Source: Stenotrophomonas sp. 610A2 (lineage in GTDB: Bacteria; Pseudomonadota; Gammaproteobacteria; Xanthomonadales; Xanthomonadaceae). Taken from it: 64,000 nt of DNA. The stretch is taken from NCBI RefSeq assembly GCF_030549615.1, contig NZ_CP130832.1, positions 2,542,001 through 2,606,000 on the forward strand, written 5' to 3'. The translations under genes and the position numbers were made by a program. The notes beneath the pieces were generated by a model. It was given only the letters and a program-made list of their open reading frames with translations. It had not been told where the DNA came from and searched no databases. Shown here piece by piece: positions 8,158 through 19,105 of the stretch; the stretch's first letter is position 1; the number at the start of each line of letters is the position of its first letter.

Positions 8158-9221
8158 ACTCGCTCACCCAACCAATCATTGATGGCGCCAGGCACTTCGC
8201 GCTGGGCGCGCCCCGACACATAGATGCCGATGTGGCCACCGCGAAAACCCAGCTCGGTGTAATCGGTGCTGCCAACCTGCGCCTGCATCGCCTTGGATGC
8301 GGACGGCGGAACCAGATGGTCCTGCTCGGCATAGATGTTCAAGATCGGCATCTGCACCTTGGCCAGATCCACCACCTCGTCGCCGATGCGGATGCTGCCA
8401 TTCATCAGGCCATTGCCTTGATAGAACTGTTTGACGAACTCGCGGAACGTTTCGCCCGCCAGATCCGGTGAATCGAAGATCCACTTTTCCATCCGCAGGA
8501 AGTCCTCGAGGGCTTGCTTGTCGTCGAGGATGTCCATCAAGCCCACGTATTTCTGCACGTTCAAGCGGAATGGCTTGAGCATCAGGTAACTGGCGTTCAT
8601 CAGATCAGCCGGGATGTTGCCCAGGGTGTCGACGAACAGATCCACGTCCACATGCCGCGCCCAATGCGAGAGCATGTTGTCCGCAGTGTGGAAGTCCACC
8701 GGCGTCACCATGCTGATCAGGTTCTGCACTTTGTGCGGGCGCAGCGCGCTGTAGCACAGCGCAAAAACACCGCCCTGGCAGATGCCAAGCAGGTTGACCG
8801 GTGCATTATCACGCTGCGCACGCAGGTGGTCGACCGCGCCGTCGATGTAACGCAGCAGATAGTCTTCCAGGGTAAGGAAGCGCTCGGAGCGGTCCGGGTA
8901 GCCCCAGTCCAGCACGTAGACGTCCTGGCCAAGCGCCAGCAGCTTCTGCACCAGCGAGCGCCCGTCCTGCAGGTCAACCATGTAAGGCCGGTTGACCAAG
9001 GCGTAGACAATCAGCAAGGGCGGCTTGCTGGCATCGGCCTGATCGCTGACGAAGCGATACAACTTGACCTTGCCGTCGCTCCACACTTCCTGGCGCTCGG
9101 TGACGCCATAGTCCACGTCTTCAACGCCGGGCAGCAGCTTCAAGCCATCGACAAGCTTACGCTGCCATTGCAGGGTTTCCTGCAACAGGTCGTCATTGCC
9201 AAAACCAAGCGGGCCCTTCAT
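8154..9221 (-). CDS. phaC: Class III poly(3-hydroxyalkanoate) synthase subunit PhaC
   Basis: 355 aa, the usual length of the class III PhaC subunit, with an alpha/beta-hydrolase fold. The catalytic Cys148 is in LGICQGG, Asp301 in YAEQDHLVPP and His330 in RGGHIGIYVSG, one residue off the positions known for the Allochromatium enzyme. It polymerises (R)-3-hydroxyacyl-CoA into storage polyester on granules and needs PhaE. It overlaps phaE by 4 bases (ATGA, 9218-9221) and the downstream DUF5329 gene by 4 bases, so the genes form a tight operon. Confidence 0.95.
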   Translation of the reverse strand: MKGPLGFGNDDLLQETLQWQRKLVDGLKLLPGVEDVDYGVTERQEVWSDGKVKLYRFVSDQADASKPPLLIVYALVNRPYMVDLQDGRSLVQKLLALGQDVYVLDWGYPDRSERFLTLEDYLLRYIDGAVDHLRAQRDNAPVNLLGICQGGVFALCYSALRPHKVQNLISMVTPVDFHTADNMLSHWARHVDVDLFVDTLGNIPADLMNASYLMLKPFRLNVQKYVGLMDILDDKQALEDFLRMEKWIFDSPDLAGETFREFVKQFYQGNGLMNGSIRIGDEVVDLAKVQMPILNIYAEQDHLVPPSASKAMQAQVGSTDYTELGFRGGHIGIYVSGRAQREVPGAINDWLGERV

Positions 9222-10357
9222 TTGCTGCTCCTGCGGCGGGCCGGTGCTGCTTTCGGCTTGGCGGCGGCAGCGGTTTTCTTCGCCGCCACTTTCTTTGCTA
9301 CAACCTTCTTGGCTGCAGGCTTCTGCGCGGATTTCCCGGCAGACTTCTTGACGACTGCTTTCGACACCTTTGTCACTGCCTGTTTTGGCACAGGTTTCAC
9401 CGGCTTGACAGCGGGCTTGGGCTGCGAAGGCGTTGCCGCCTTGCCCGCTGCTGCGCCCTGCGCTGCCGGGCTCGCCTGCTGAGTAGCAGCAATCAAACGC
9501 CGTACCTGCCGCTCAAGCTCGGCGATGCGCCGATGCGCGGCATCCATTTCAGTGCGGGTGGGCACGCCCATCGCATCGCAGGCGCGCTCCAGCTCGCTCT
9601 GCGAGGCTGCGCGCAGCCGCATCTGGGCGTTGGCCAACTCCCCATAGATGCGTTGGAAGTCTTCGGAGAGGGCTACCTTTGCGTAGGCTTCCTCAGCGGC
9701 ATCGATCCATAGATCGAACATCGCACGGGCGCTGGTCAGCTGGCTGCCGGGCACTTCGTGCTCGGCCAGCTTGGCCTCGAAACGCTTGAATGCGTCGTCC
9801 AGAACCGCGCGAATGGTGTCCACATAAGCTTCGGCGCGCGCCTGGTATTCCTGCTGGATCTTCAGCAAGGCCTGCCAGCGTGCCTGGTGCTCACGGGCCG
9901 GGCCAAATGCCGGTGCGTTCAACCAGTCGCCGCCGCCGAAGCCGCTTTGTGCCGCCTTGGCGAACTCGCGCAGCCAAGGCTGGTCGTTCAGTGCGTTGCC
10001 GCCGCGTGCGGCGCCCAGCATCCACTGCAGCAGGTCATCACCCTGCCCCGCCTGCACCGCTTCGCGCCATGCGCCGGCCACTTCCGACGCCGAGGTGTCT
10101 TTGCCGGCAAAGCGCGCGGCCACCTGCTGCATCATGCCCAACCAATCGCCGGCCTGATGCTGGAAACGCGCGCCCAGCGCCTGTACTTCCGGAGGCGTGT
10201 CGGTGCTGACCAAGCGGGTCCACTGGGCAATGCTTTCACGCCAGGGGAAATCGCCGCCCGCCGCCGCACCGGTACCTTGCATGGTCTGTGACCACGCCTC
10301 CCAGTAGCCGCGCATGCTGGCCTCGAAATCCGTGTTGTCGTTGTTGCCTGCCGCCAT
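9218..10357 (-). CDS. phaE: Class III PHA synthase subunit PhaE with histone-like tail
   Basis: 379 aa. Residues 1 to about 290 form a helical PhaE domain: a Trp-rich start (MRGYWEAWSQTMQG), YRARAEAYVDTIRAVLDDAF in short pieces, and a C-terminal helix near RIAELERQVRRLIA. The last 75-80 residues are almost only Lys, Ala, Pro, Val and Arg in repeats such as KKVVAKKVAAKK, ending RRRSSK. That tail resembles the histone H1-like tails of PhaF and AlgP and is not needed for the synthase fold. PhaE is the partner that activates PhaC. First gene of the PHA operon. Confidence 0.9.
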   Translation of the reverse strand: MAAGNNDNTDFEASMRGYWEAWSQTMQGTGAAAGGDFPWRESIAQWTRLVSTDTPPEVQALGARFQHQAGDWLGMMQQVAARFAGKDTSASEVAGAWREAVQAGQGDDLLQWMLGAARGGNALNDQPWLREFAKAAQSGFGGGDWLNAPAFGPAREHQARWQALLKIQQEYQARAEAYVDTIRAVLDDAFKRFEAKLAEHEVPGSQLTSARAMFDLWIDAAEEAYAKVALSEDFQRIYGELANAQMRLRAASQSELERACDAMGVPTRTEMDAAHRRIAELERQVRRLIAATQQASPAAQGAAAGKAATPSQPKPAVKPVKPVPKQAVTKVSKAVVKKSAGKSAQKPAAKKVVAKKVAAKKTAAAAKPKAAPARRRSSK

Positions 10358-10411
10358 TGCCTTGCTCCCGGGATGCCCGGTGATGATAGCAATGCGACCG
10401 GGCTACCGGCG

Positions 10412-11026
10412 TCAGGGCTTGGGAATACGCAGCGTCTTGCTGATCATCAACGAGCCGGACAGCGCGAACAGCAGCACCAACGGATGCAACTGCCACGGCC
10501 CCAGCTGCCAGCTGCCGCCCCACAGCGCCGGACCAATCGCACTGAAGTGGGCCGCCAGGGCCAGGACGATGACCAGCGCCAGGCTGGTGGGGATCGGCGT
10601 GCCTTCGAAATACGGCACCTTGTCCGACTCACCGGCGATCTCCTCGGCAGTGACGTTGTAACGGGCCAGTCGGCTGACACCGCAGCAGACGAAGTAGCTC
10701 AGGATAAGCCAGTCCCAGCCGCCCTGCATACCGCAGGCATACGCAAGTGCCGCCGGCGCCACACCAAAGGAAATGACGTCGGCCAGCGAATCCAGCTCGC
10801 GCCCCAAGGTGGACGAGGACTGCCGCCAACGGGCAACGCGCCCATCCAGCGCATCGAAGATGAAGGCCAGCGGGATCAAGGCCATGCCGAACATCAGGAA
10901 GCCGCGTTCGCCATCCTGCAGGAAGCGCATCGCCGCGAACACCGCACCGGTGCCGCAGAAGGCGTTGCCGAGGGTGAACCAATCGGCAAGCTGGAACTCA
11001 CGGAGCATCGAGAAATGGCGTTTCAT
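10412..11026 (-). CDS. pssA: CDP-diacylglycerol-serine O-phosphatidyltransferase
   Basis: 204 aa starting MKRHFSMLREFQLADWFTL; the frame extends further upstream but this start fits the family. The CDP-alcohol phosphotransferase motif DG-x2-AR-x8-G-x3-D-x3-D is complete in DALDGRVARWRQ and LGRELDSLADVISFG. Several hydrophobic helices follow. It makes phosphatidylserine, the precursor of phosphatidylethanolamine, at the inner membrane. It is the integral-membrane (type II) form, not the E. coli PLD-like form. No strong ribosome site is visible. Confidence 0.9.
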   Translation of the reverse strand: MKRHFSMLREFQLADWFTLGNAFCGTGAVFAAMRFLQDGERGFLMFGMALIPLAFIFDALDGRVARWRQSSSTLGRELDSLADVISFGVAPAALAYACGMQGGWDWLILSYFVCCGVSRLARYNVTAEEIAGESDKVPYFEGTPIPTSLALVIVLALAAHFSAIGPALWGGSWQLGPWQLHPLVLLFALSGSLMISKTLRIPKP

Positions 11027-11194
11027 GGGAACTCGCGGTGCATGGACCGCAACAGGGTACCGCGAGCACCTGAACAGTGGACAGTACCCGCGCCGCGACG
11101 CACGAAATGAGGTTCCCAAATATCGCTTGGATCGCTAAGGTCGCTGCAGGACCCAGCCATCGCCACGTCCCAACCACACACCTGGACGCAGACG

Positions 11195-11845
11195 ATGCTG
11201 GACACCCCCACCCTGGCCGCGCAGTTGCGGCAGCCCCATGGCGATGCCGCACTGGCGGTCGCTGACTCGATGAACCGCAGCAACGGCGAGCTCAACAAAG
11301 CCGCGATCAGCTTGCTGGCAGTACTGCCCGGTGAGCACGTACTGGAGATCGGCCCCGGCAATGCCGCCTTCGCTCCCTTGCTGCTGAAAGCACCGGGCAG
11401 TCGCTATCTCGGCATCGAGCTGTCGCCGGAAATGGTGCGGGCAGGCAATGCCAGGCTTGCTGATGCGGGATTGGCAGAACGCGCGGCACTGCAGCTGGGC
11501 GACGCCAATGCACTTGCGCTGGAAGATGCCTGCGTCGACGCCGTGCTGGCAGTCAACATCAGCTACTTCTGGCCGTCATTGCCGCCGGTGCTGGGCGAAC
11601 TGGCACGCGTGCTGCGTCCGGGCGGCAGGCTGTGCCTGGCGTTCGGCGACCCGGCGTTCATGCGAACGCTGGCCTTCAGCGCCCACGACTTCCATCTGTA
11701 CACGCGCGAAGACTTCGAACATGCCCTGCACTCGACCGGGCAGTTTGCTCGCCCGGCATGGCACAGCCATCAGGAGACGGGCATCAGCAACGACGGCCGG
11801 CAGGTGCAGAAGCACTTCCACATCCTGCTGGCACAACGCGAATGA
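11195..11845 (+). CDS. Class I SAM-dependent methyltransferase
   Basis: 216 aa. SAM-binding motif I is VLEIGPGN near residue 51, with GIELSPEMV after it, an acidic post-motif (LGDANAL), and the late motif VLRPGGRLCLAFGDP. The N-terminal region NRSNGELNKAAISLL fits the UbiE/methyltransf_11 type. The substrate cannot be read from the sequence. It converges with the Nudix gene, with only 4 bases between stop codons. Confidence 0.85.
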   Translation: MLDTPTLAAQLRQPHGDAALAVADSMNRSNGELNKAAISLLAVLPGEHVLEIGPGNAAFAPLLLKAPGSRYLGIELSPEMVRAGNARLADAGLAERAALQLGDANALALEDACVDAVLAVNISYFWPSLPPVLGELARVLRPGGRLCLAFGDPAFMRTLAFSAHDFHLYTREDFEHALHSTGQFARPAWHSHQETGISNDGRQVQKHFHILLAQRE

Positions 11846-11849
11846 GCGC

Positions 11850-12338
11850 TTACAGGCGGGTGTAGCTCCAGGACTGCATGCGTCCGTCGCGGTACGGCAT
11901 CACGCCGTGGAACGGGCGCGGGTCCGCATCGAACACCAGCGGCAGGAAATGGCGGTCGCCCTCCCACAACGGCAGCGACTCCAACTGGTCCACCGCCACC
12001 CATTCCAGAGTGCCTTCGCGATTCACTTCCATCGGCGTGCCGGTGAAGTCATCAATGACGAAGATGAAGGCGAACCAGTCCTCGCCGTTCTTGCCGAAGC
12101 CAGGCCAGCTGATGCTGCCGCGCAGGCGCGTCGTGCCGCACTCGATGCCCGCCTCTTCGCGAATCTCGCGATGCATGCAGGCGAGGATGTCCTCGTCGGC
12201 TTCCATCTTGCCGCCCAGCCCGTTGTACTTGCCCAGGTGCATGTCACCGGGACGGGTATTGCGGTGGATCATCAAGGCCTTGCTGCCGTCGGCGGACAGT
12301 ACGTAGCCGAGCGTGGCCATAATCGGGGTGTACGGCAT
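11850..12338 (-). CDS. Nudix hydrolase (8-oxo-dGTP diphosphatase-like)
   Basis: 162 aa with a complete Nudix box: G, five residues, E, seven residues, REIREEAGI (from GLGGKMEADED). It starts MPYTPIMATLGYVLSADG and keeps the LGKYNGLGGK segment typical of MutT-like enzymes that act on oxidised or damaged nucleoside triphosphates. The ATG at 12338 was chosen; an internal Met at residue 7 is possible. It lies downstream of the DUF1249 gene, an order that recalls the nudF-yqiB neighbourhood of enterobacteria. Confidence 0.88.
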   Translation of the reverse strand: MPYTPIMATLGYVLSADGSKALMIHRNTRPGDMHLGKYNGLGGKMEADEDILACMHREIREEAGIECGTTRLRGSISWPGFGKNGEDWFAFIFVIDDFTGTPMEVNREGTLEWVAVDQLESLPLWEGDRHFLPLVFDADPRPFHGVMPYRDGRMQSWSYTRL

Positions 12339-12392
12339 AGCGACAACCGGAACCAGAGGGGCGTGCAGTATGCCCGATGCGCACGCCGCGCC

Positions 12393-12899
12393 TCAGCTCG
12401 GCAGCACATCCATGCGTCGCATTGGCACGACAGTCTCGTCGACACGGCGCAGCGTGGCAACGCTGTGGCCGCGCTCGGCCAGATATTCCAGCCATTTCCC
12501 AAGGAAGGTATTCATGCGCATGCGGTGGCTGATCAGCGCTTCCGGCGGCGGATACATACCCATCACGTCCTGCCAGCGCCGGCCCACGTAGCAATGCGTG
12601 GTTTCGGCCTGGCGTGCATCGCGGTACAGACGCACGAACGCGGAGGGATCCGGCTCGCCGGTGACCGGATCGCAAAGGTCGTAGGTCAGACGCAGCTCCA
12701 CCGTATAGCGGTGGCATTCGATCACATCCAGGCGCACGTCCAGGCCATCGCCGACGCTTGAAAGGTGACTGCCGACATGCAGACGATCCGGCGCGAACAG
12801 CCGCATCAAATGATCATGATTCTCCGCATACAAGCCCATCAGCCAGCCGAGCCGGCTGAGCCTGGGGATGCGATCGATGCGGGAAAGTGCGCCTGCCAT
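12393..12899 (-). CDS. DUF1249 (YqiB-like) protein
   Basis: 168 aa from the ATG at 12899, preceded by AGGA; a longer frame to 12929 is less likely. Conserved blocks are LMGLYAENHDHLMRLFAP, ECHRYTVELRLTYDL, FVRLYRDARQAE and RMRMNTFLGKWLEYLAERGH, the pattern of YqiB/DUF1249. Function unknown. It is followed by the Nudix gene on the same strand, 54 bp apart. Confidence 0.85.
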   Translation of the reverse strand: MAGALSRIDRIPRLSRLGWLMGLYAENHDHLMRLFAPDRLHVGSHLSSVGDGLDVRLDVIECHRYTVELRLTYDLCDPVTGEPDPSAFVRLYRDARQAETTHCYVGRRWQDVMGMYPPPEALISHRMRMNTFLGKWLEYLAERGHSVATLRRVDETVVPMRRMDVLPS

Positions 12900-12941
12900 G
12901 GAGCCGATCCTACACGTCAGGGCATGCAAGTGGCATCACCA

Positions 12942-13056
12942 GTAGTGCCGAGCCATGCTCGGCAGAGGCATTACCCAGGAACCCACCTGTAGTGCCGAGC
13001 CATGCTCGGCAGGGGCGTTACCGGTAGAGCCTCTGCCGAGCATGGCTCGGCACTAC
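12942..13056. repeat. Three SMAG-type REP hairpins
   Basis: The 23-bp core GTAGTGCCGAGCCATGCTCG + GCA occurs at 12942-12964 and 12989-13011 (plus) and 13034-13056 (minus). They fill the gap between the DUF1249 gene start and the ppsR stop. Confidence 0.92.
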
Positions 13057-13082
13057 CGTTGGTTTTTCAAGCGCCCTTTGGC

Positions 13083-13904
13083 TTAGAACATCTCCCGCTG
13101 CAGGCTCAAGGTGCTCAGCACCTTGCTGGAGATCTCCTCGATCGAGGTGTGGGTGGTGCTCAAAGTCGGGATGCGCTCCATGCGGAACATGGTCTCGGCC
13201 GCGGCGACCTCGCGCTTACAGGTCTCGAAACTGGCATAGCGCGAATTCGGGCGCCGCTCCTGGCGGATCTGCTGCAGGCGTTCCGGGTCGATGGTCAAGC
13301 CGAACAGCTTGTTGCGGTACGCGCGCAGACGCGGCGGCAGGCGATCCTGCTCCAGGTCTTCCTCGGTCAAGGGGTAGTTGGCCGCGCGGATGCCGTAATG
13401 CAGTGCCAGGTAGATGCAGGTCGGGGTCTTGCCGGCGCGCGACACCGCCACCAGCACCACGTCGGCCTCGTCATAGTTCACCGCGATGCCATCGTCGTGG
13501 CTCAGCGCGAAATTCATCGCATTGATCCGGCGGTGGTAGGTATCGAAGTCCACCATGCCGTGCGCCTGCCCCACCTTGGAGTGCCGCGCGGAACTCAGCT
13601 CCTGCTCCAATGGCCCGATGAATGGGGCGAAGACATCCAGAACCAGCGCCCCGCTCTCTTCCAGAATCATCCCCAAACTGGAATCCACGCAGGAACTGAT
13701 CACGATCGGACGCACCTGGTAGCGCTCGCCGGCGGCTCGGATACGCGCCGCCGCGTCGTGCGCCTTGTCGGCATCGTCCACGAACGACATGCGATCAGTA
13801 ACGAAACTGAAGCCATTGAACTGGGTCAACAGACTGTGGCCAACGGTCTCGGCGGTGATGCCGGTGCCGTCAGAAACATAGAAAACCGGCCGGATTGCCG
13901 TCAT
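13083..13904 (-). CDS. ppsR: PEP synthase regulatory kinase/pyrophosphorylase
   Basis: 273 aa starting [19 protein letters not shown], with AAGGA before the ATG at 13904. The N-terminal [17 protein letters not shown] and the P-loop-like VSRAGKTPT near residue 155 identify the DUF299 family. PpsR phosphorylates PEP synthase on a Thr with ADP and removes the group with inorganic phosphate. It is divergent from ppsA, its expected target, across 197 bp, which supports the assignment. Confidence 0.95.
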   Translation of the reverse strand: MTAIRPVFYVSDGTGITAETVGHSLLTQFNGFSFVTDRMSFVDDADKAHDAAARIRAAGERYQVRPIVISSCVDSSLGMILEESGALVLDVFAPFIGPLEQELSSARHSKVGQAHGMVDFDTYHRRINAMNFALSHDDGIAVNYDEADVVLVAVSRAGKTPTCIYLALHYGIRAANYPLTEEDLEQDRLPPRLRAYRNKLFGLTIDPERLQQIRQERRPNSRYASFETCKREVAAAETMFRMERIPTLSTTHTSIEEISSKVLSTLSLQREMF

Positions 13905-13995
13905 GAAAGCTTCCTTCAGAGTGTGATCCTGACCACGGGTCAAGCGTGATGGCCTAGCCTGTCCCCAAAAAGACAAGCACAAGACAAAGTATTGT

Positions 13996-14007
13996 CACAA
14001 GCTTGTG
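13996..14007. promoter_or_regulatory. 12-bp perfect palindrome in the ppsR/ppsA intergenic region
   Basis: CACAAGCTTGTG sits 94 bases before the ppsA start and 92 bases before the ppsR start, almost midway in the divergent intergenic space. It is a candidate operator for control of either gene. No regulator is named. Confidence 0.35.
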
Positions 14008-14101
14008 CGGCTTCGGTGTGCACTGCATCATATTGGCTTCTTCCTACGGACGTGGCCATCCCAAGCCCGCCACGGGCGATGGCCTCAACGGAGCATCGCG
14101 C

Positions 14102-16477
<2,376 letters not shown>

Positions 16478-16500
16478 TCCAGCGATTGATGCATGAAAAC

Positions 16501-16524
16501 AAAACCCCGCCTTGGCGGGGTTTT
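16501..16524 (+). terminator. Terminator of ppsA
   Basis: AAAA-CCCCGCC, loop TT, GGCGGGG-TTTT, then GTTTGT. A strong intrinsic hairpin, 24 bases after the stop. Confidence 0.9.
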
Positions 16525-16559
16525 GTTTGTCTGCGAGGTGGCGACAGCTTCAGATGATT

Positions 16560-16759
16560 GTGGGAGCGGCGTAAGCCGCGAAGCTGGCAGTACCTGCAGG
16601 CATCAAAAGCCAACCCCTCCCCAACCCTCCCCTTGGCTGCGCCAAAGGGAGGGAGCGCAGCTGTAGGAGCGGCGTAAGCCGCGAAGCCACGGTTCAGCCA
16701 GGTCGCAGGTGTGTTGGTGATTTCAGCATTTCCAGCTTCGCGGCTGACGCCGCTCCTAC
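16560..16759. repeat. REP cluster after ppsA
   Basis: GTAGGAGCGG-family hairpins at 16560-16584 and 16663-16687 (plus) and 16735-16759 (minus). A third type, CCCTCCCC...AAAGGGAGGG, is at 16614-16656 and runs straight into the second hairpin. No gene lies in 16478-16776. Confidence 0.88.
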
Positions 16760-16776
16760 AAGGCGGCGCTAGCGGC

Positions 16777-19047
16777 TCACACCAACTCCGCCGCAGCAGC
16801 CACCACATCCGCATCACCCGGCAACACCAACAGTGCCGCACCAGCCAGCGGCGTATAGGTATCCACACCGGTCACCCGACGCAGCGGCACCTGCCCATGG
16901 CCGGCCTCGACCAGGGCGGTGATCACGCCCTCGCCGACACCTGCACTCTGCCGGCCTTCGTCGAGCACGATGATGCGCTTGGCACCCTTGGCCTGCCCGG
17001 CGATATAGCCGGCATTGAGCGGCACCAGCCAGCGCAGATCCACCACCCGTACCTTCCAGCCATGCTGCTGCTCGATGGTCCTGGCAGCACGCAGCGCCAT
17101 CGGCACGCCATTGCCGTAGCTGATGATCAACAGATCATCATTGCCTTCGCCGTAAACCCTGCCCTCGCCCAGCGTCAGCGCCTGATCCGGCGCCGGATAC
17201 GGGAACAGCCATTGGCCATCACCTGCGGCATGCAGATCCTTGGTCATGTACAGCGCGATCGGCTCCAGGAATACGCAGACCCGCCCGTCCACTTTGGCCA
17301 GCGCAGCAAGCGTACGCAGCATCGCCGCGGCATCATCGCCGCGCGATGGGCAACCAACCACCAGACCCGGGATATCGCGGATGGCAGCGATCGAGTTGTC
17401 GTTGTGGAAGTGCCCACCAAAGCCCCTCTGATAGCCCAGCCCAGCGATGCGGATCAGCATCGGGTTGCGGTACTGGTCATTGGAGAAGAACTGCAGTGAA
17501 CAGGCCTCACCGCGAACCTGATCGGCCGCGTTATGCAGATAGGCCAGGTACTGGATCTCCGGCAGCGGCAGCATGCCCATGTTGGCGAAGCCCTGGGCCA
17601 TGCCCAGGATCATGGTTTCGTCGAGCAGGGTATTGAACACACGACGCGGACCAAATGCCTTCTGCAAACCCTTGGTGACGGTGTAGACCCCGCCCTTCTG
17701 CGCCACGTCCTCACCGAACAGCAAGGTCTCGGGGTACTTGGCGAACAGGTCGTGAAGCGCCTGGTTGATCTGCACCGCCAGATGCTTGGCCGGCTGGTTC
17801 TCCGGCAAACCAGCCTCACTGCCGAATACCTGCAGGCGTCGTTCGCTGTAATCGGCGCGCGCCGCCTCGGCCTGCACCTTGTCCGGCGTATACGGCGCCA
17901 GCGGCGCGATCACATCCTGCAGCGCGGTCAGGCGTGGGCGTTTGTCGGCGTCTTCGGCGGCGGCAAAGCAGCGCTGGCGGGTGTGTTCGTACAAGGCCAG
18001 CACTTCGGCCTTGTCCATCAGCCCGGACTCCACCGCAACCTGTGCCGAACGCAGCAACGGATCGCCTGCTTCGACCGCACACAACTCCTCGAGTGCGCGC
18101 CATTCGATCTCGAAATCGGTACCGGCATGGCCCATCAGCCGCGTGGTGCGCAGGTGCAGGAAGGTCGGCCGCCGCGTGCGCCGGCAATGCTCGACTGCGC
18201 GCTGCACGTCGGCATAACCGTTGACCAGATCCAGACCGTCAGCATGGAAGTAGTCCAGCCCGGGCCGATGGCGGAAGCTCTCGGCGATCCAGCCTTCCGG
18301 CGTCTTCACCGAGATACCGATGCCATTGTCTTCGCAGACGAACAGTACCGGAGCGGGCAGCTTCTGGAAGCTGCTCCAGGCGGCTGCATTGAACGCGGTC
18401 TGCGCGGTGGCGTGGTTTGCCGAGGCATCGCCGAACGAGCAGATGGTGATGCTGTCATCGGGAATCGGCAGCCCATGCCCCAGCCGCTTGCCCGCCTCGA
18501 TCGCCATCGCCGTGCCCAAGGCCTTGGGCAGGTGCGAAGCGATGGTCGAGGTCTGTGGCAGCACCCACAAAGGCTTGCTGCCCCACACCTTGTGGCGGCC
18601 GCCGCTGGCCGGGTCGTCCTTGCTGGCCGCGAAGGACAGCGCCGAGTCCATCACCGGGTCCATGCCCGGCAGCTTGCGGAAGCGCTCGGCCATGAAGCCG
18701 CCGGAGCGGTAGTGCAGGAAAGCCGGATCGGTATGCCGGGCAGCACGGGCCACCATGGCATTGCCTTCGTGGCCGGAGGAGCCGATCGTGTAGAAGACCT
18801 TGTTCTGTACACGCAACACGCGCGCCATCAGGTCCAGATGGCGGCTGATCAACTGCGACTCGAACAACTCGCGGAAGCCTTGGGCATCCAAAGCACTACC
18901 GGGCAACACCGGCGCTGCAGGTTGTGGTCCATGGTCCGGGCCTGGCGGCAGTGCGCCGACGAATTCGGTGAAGTTGGTATCGCAGATCTCAGCGCGGTTC
19001 AGCCCTTTCATGCGGGCCGGGATGGGATTCGGTACACGAGCAAACAT
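16777..19047 (-). CDS. Fused 2-oxo acid dehydrogenase E1 (alpha + beta)
   Basis: 756 aa from the ATG at 19047, preceded by GGAG 9 bases away; the frame extends to 19257 but without support. Residues 1 to about 400 are an E1-alpha (QNKVFYTIGSSGHEGNAM, thiamine-diphosphate region GDASANHATAQTAF ... CEDNGIGIS). Residues from about 420 are an E1-beta (LLFGEDVAQKGGVYTVTKGL, PLPEIQYLAYLHNAADQ, DLRWLVPLN). The two subunits are separate genes in most bacteria. The likely substrate is a branched-chain 2-oxo acid (2-oxoisovalerate), inferred from the family, with no E2 or E3 gene nearby. GDG of the cofactor motif reads GDA here. Confidence 0.85.
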   Translation of the reverse strand: MFARVPNPIPARMKGLNRAEICDTNFTEFVGALPPGPDHGPQPAAPVLPGSALDAQGFRELFESQLISRHLDLMARVLRVQNKVFYTIGSSGHEGNAMVARAARHTDPAFLHYRSGGFMAERFRKLPGMDPVMDSALSFAASKDDPASGGRHKVWGSKPLWVLPQTSTIASHLPKALGTAMAIEAGKRLGHGLPIPDDSITICSFGDASANHATAQTAFNAAAWSSFQKLPAPVLFVCEDNGIGISVKTPEGWIAESFRHRPGLDYFHADGLDLVNGYADVQRAVEHCRRTRRPTFLHLRTTRLMGHAGTDFEIEWRALEELCAVEAGDPLLRSAQVAVESGLMDKAEVLALYEHTRQRCFAAAEDADKRPRLTALQDVIAPLAPYTPDKVQAEAARADYSERRLQVFGSEAGLPENQPAKHLAVQINQALHDLFAKYPETLLFGEDVAQKGGVYTVTKGLQKAFGPRRVFNTLLDETMILGMAQGFANMGMLPLPEIQYLAYLHNAADQVRGEACSLQFFSNDQYRNPMLIRIAGLGYQRGFGGHFHNDNSIAAIRDIPGLVVGCPSRGDDAAAMLRTLAALAKVDGRVCVFLEPIALYMTKDLHAAGDGQWLFPYPAPDQALTLGEGRVYGEGNDDLLIISYGNGVPMALRAARTIEQQHGWKVRVVDLRWLVPLNAGYIAGQAKGAKRIIVLDEGRQSAGVGEGVITALVEAGHGQVPLRRVTGVDTYTPLAGAALLVLPGDADVVAAAAELV

Positions 19048-19105
19048 GCAGACAGGCTCCACAGAAAACTGGTGAGACGACGGAATCAAGCATCGATGCG
19101 AAGGT

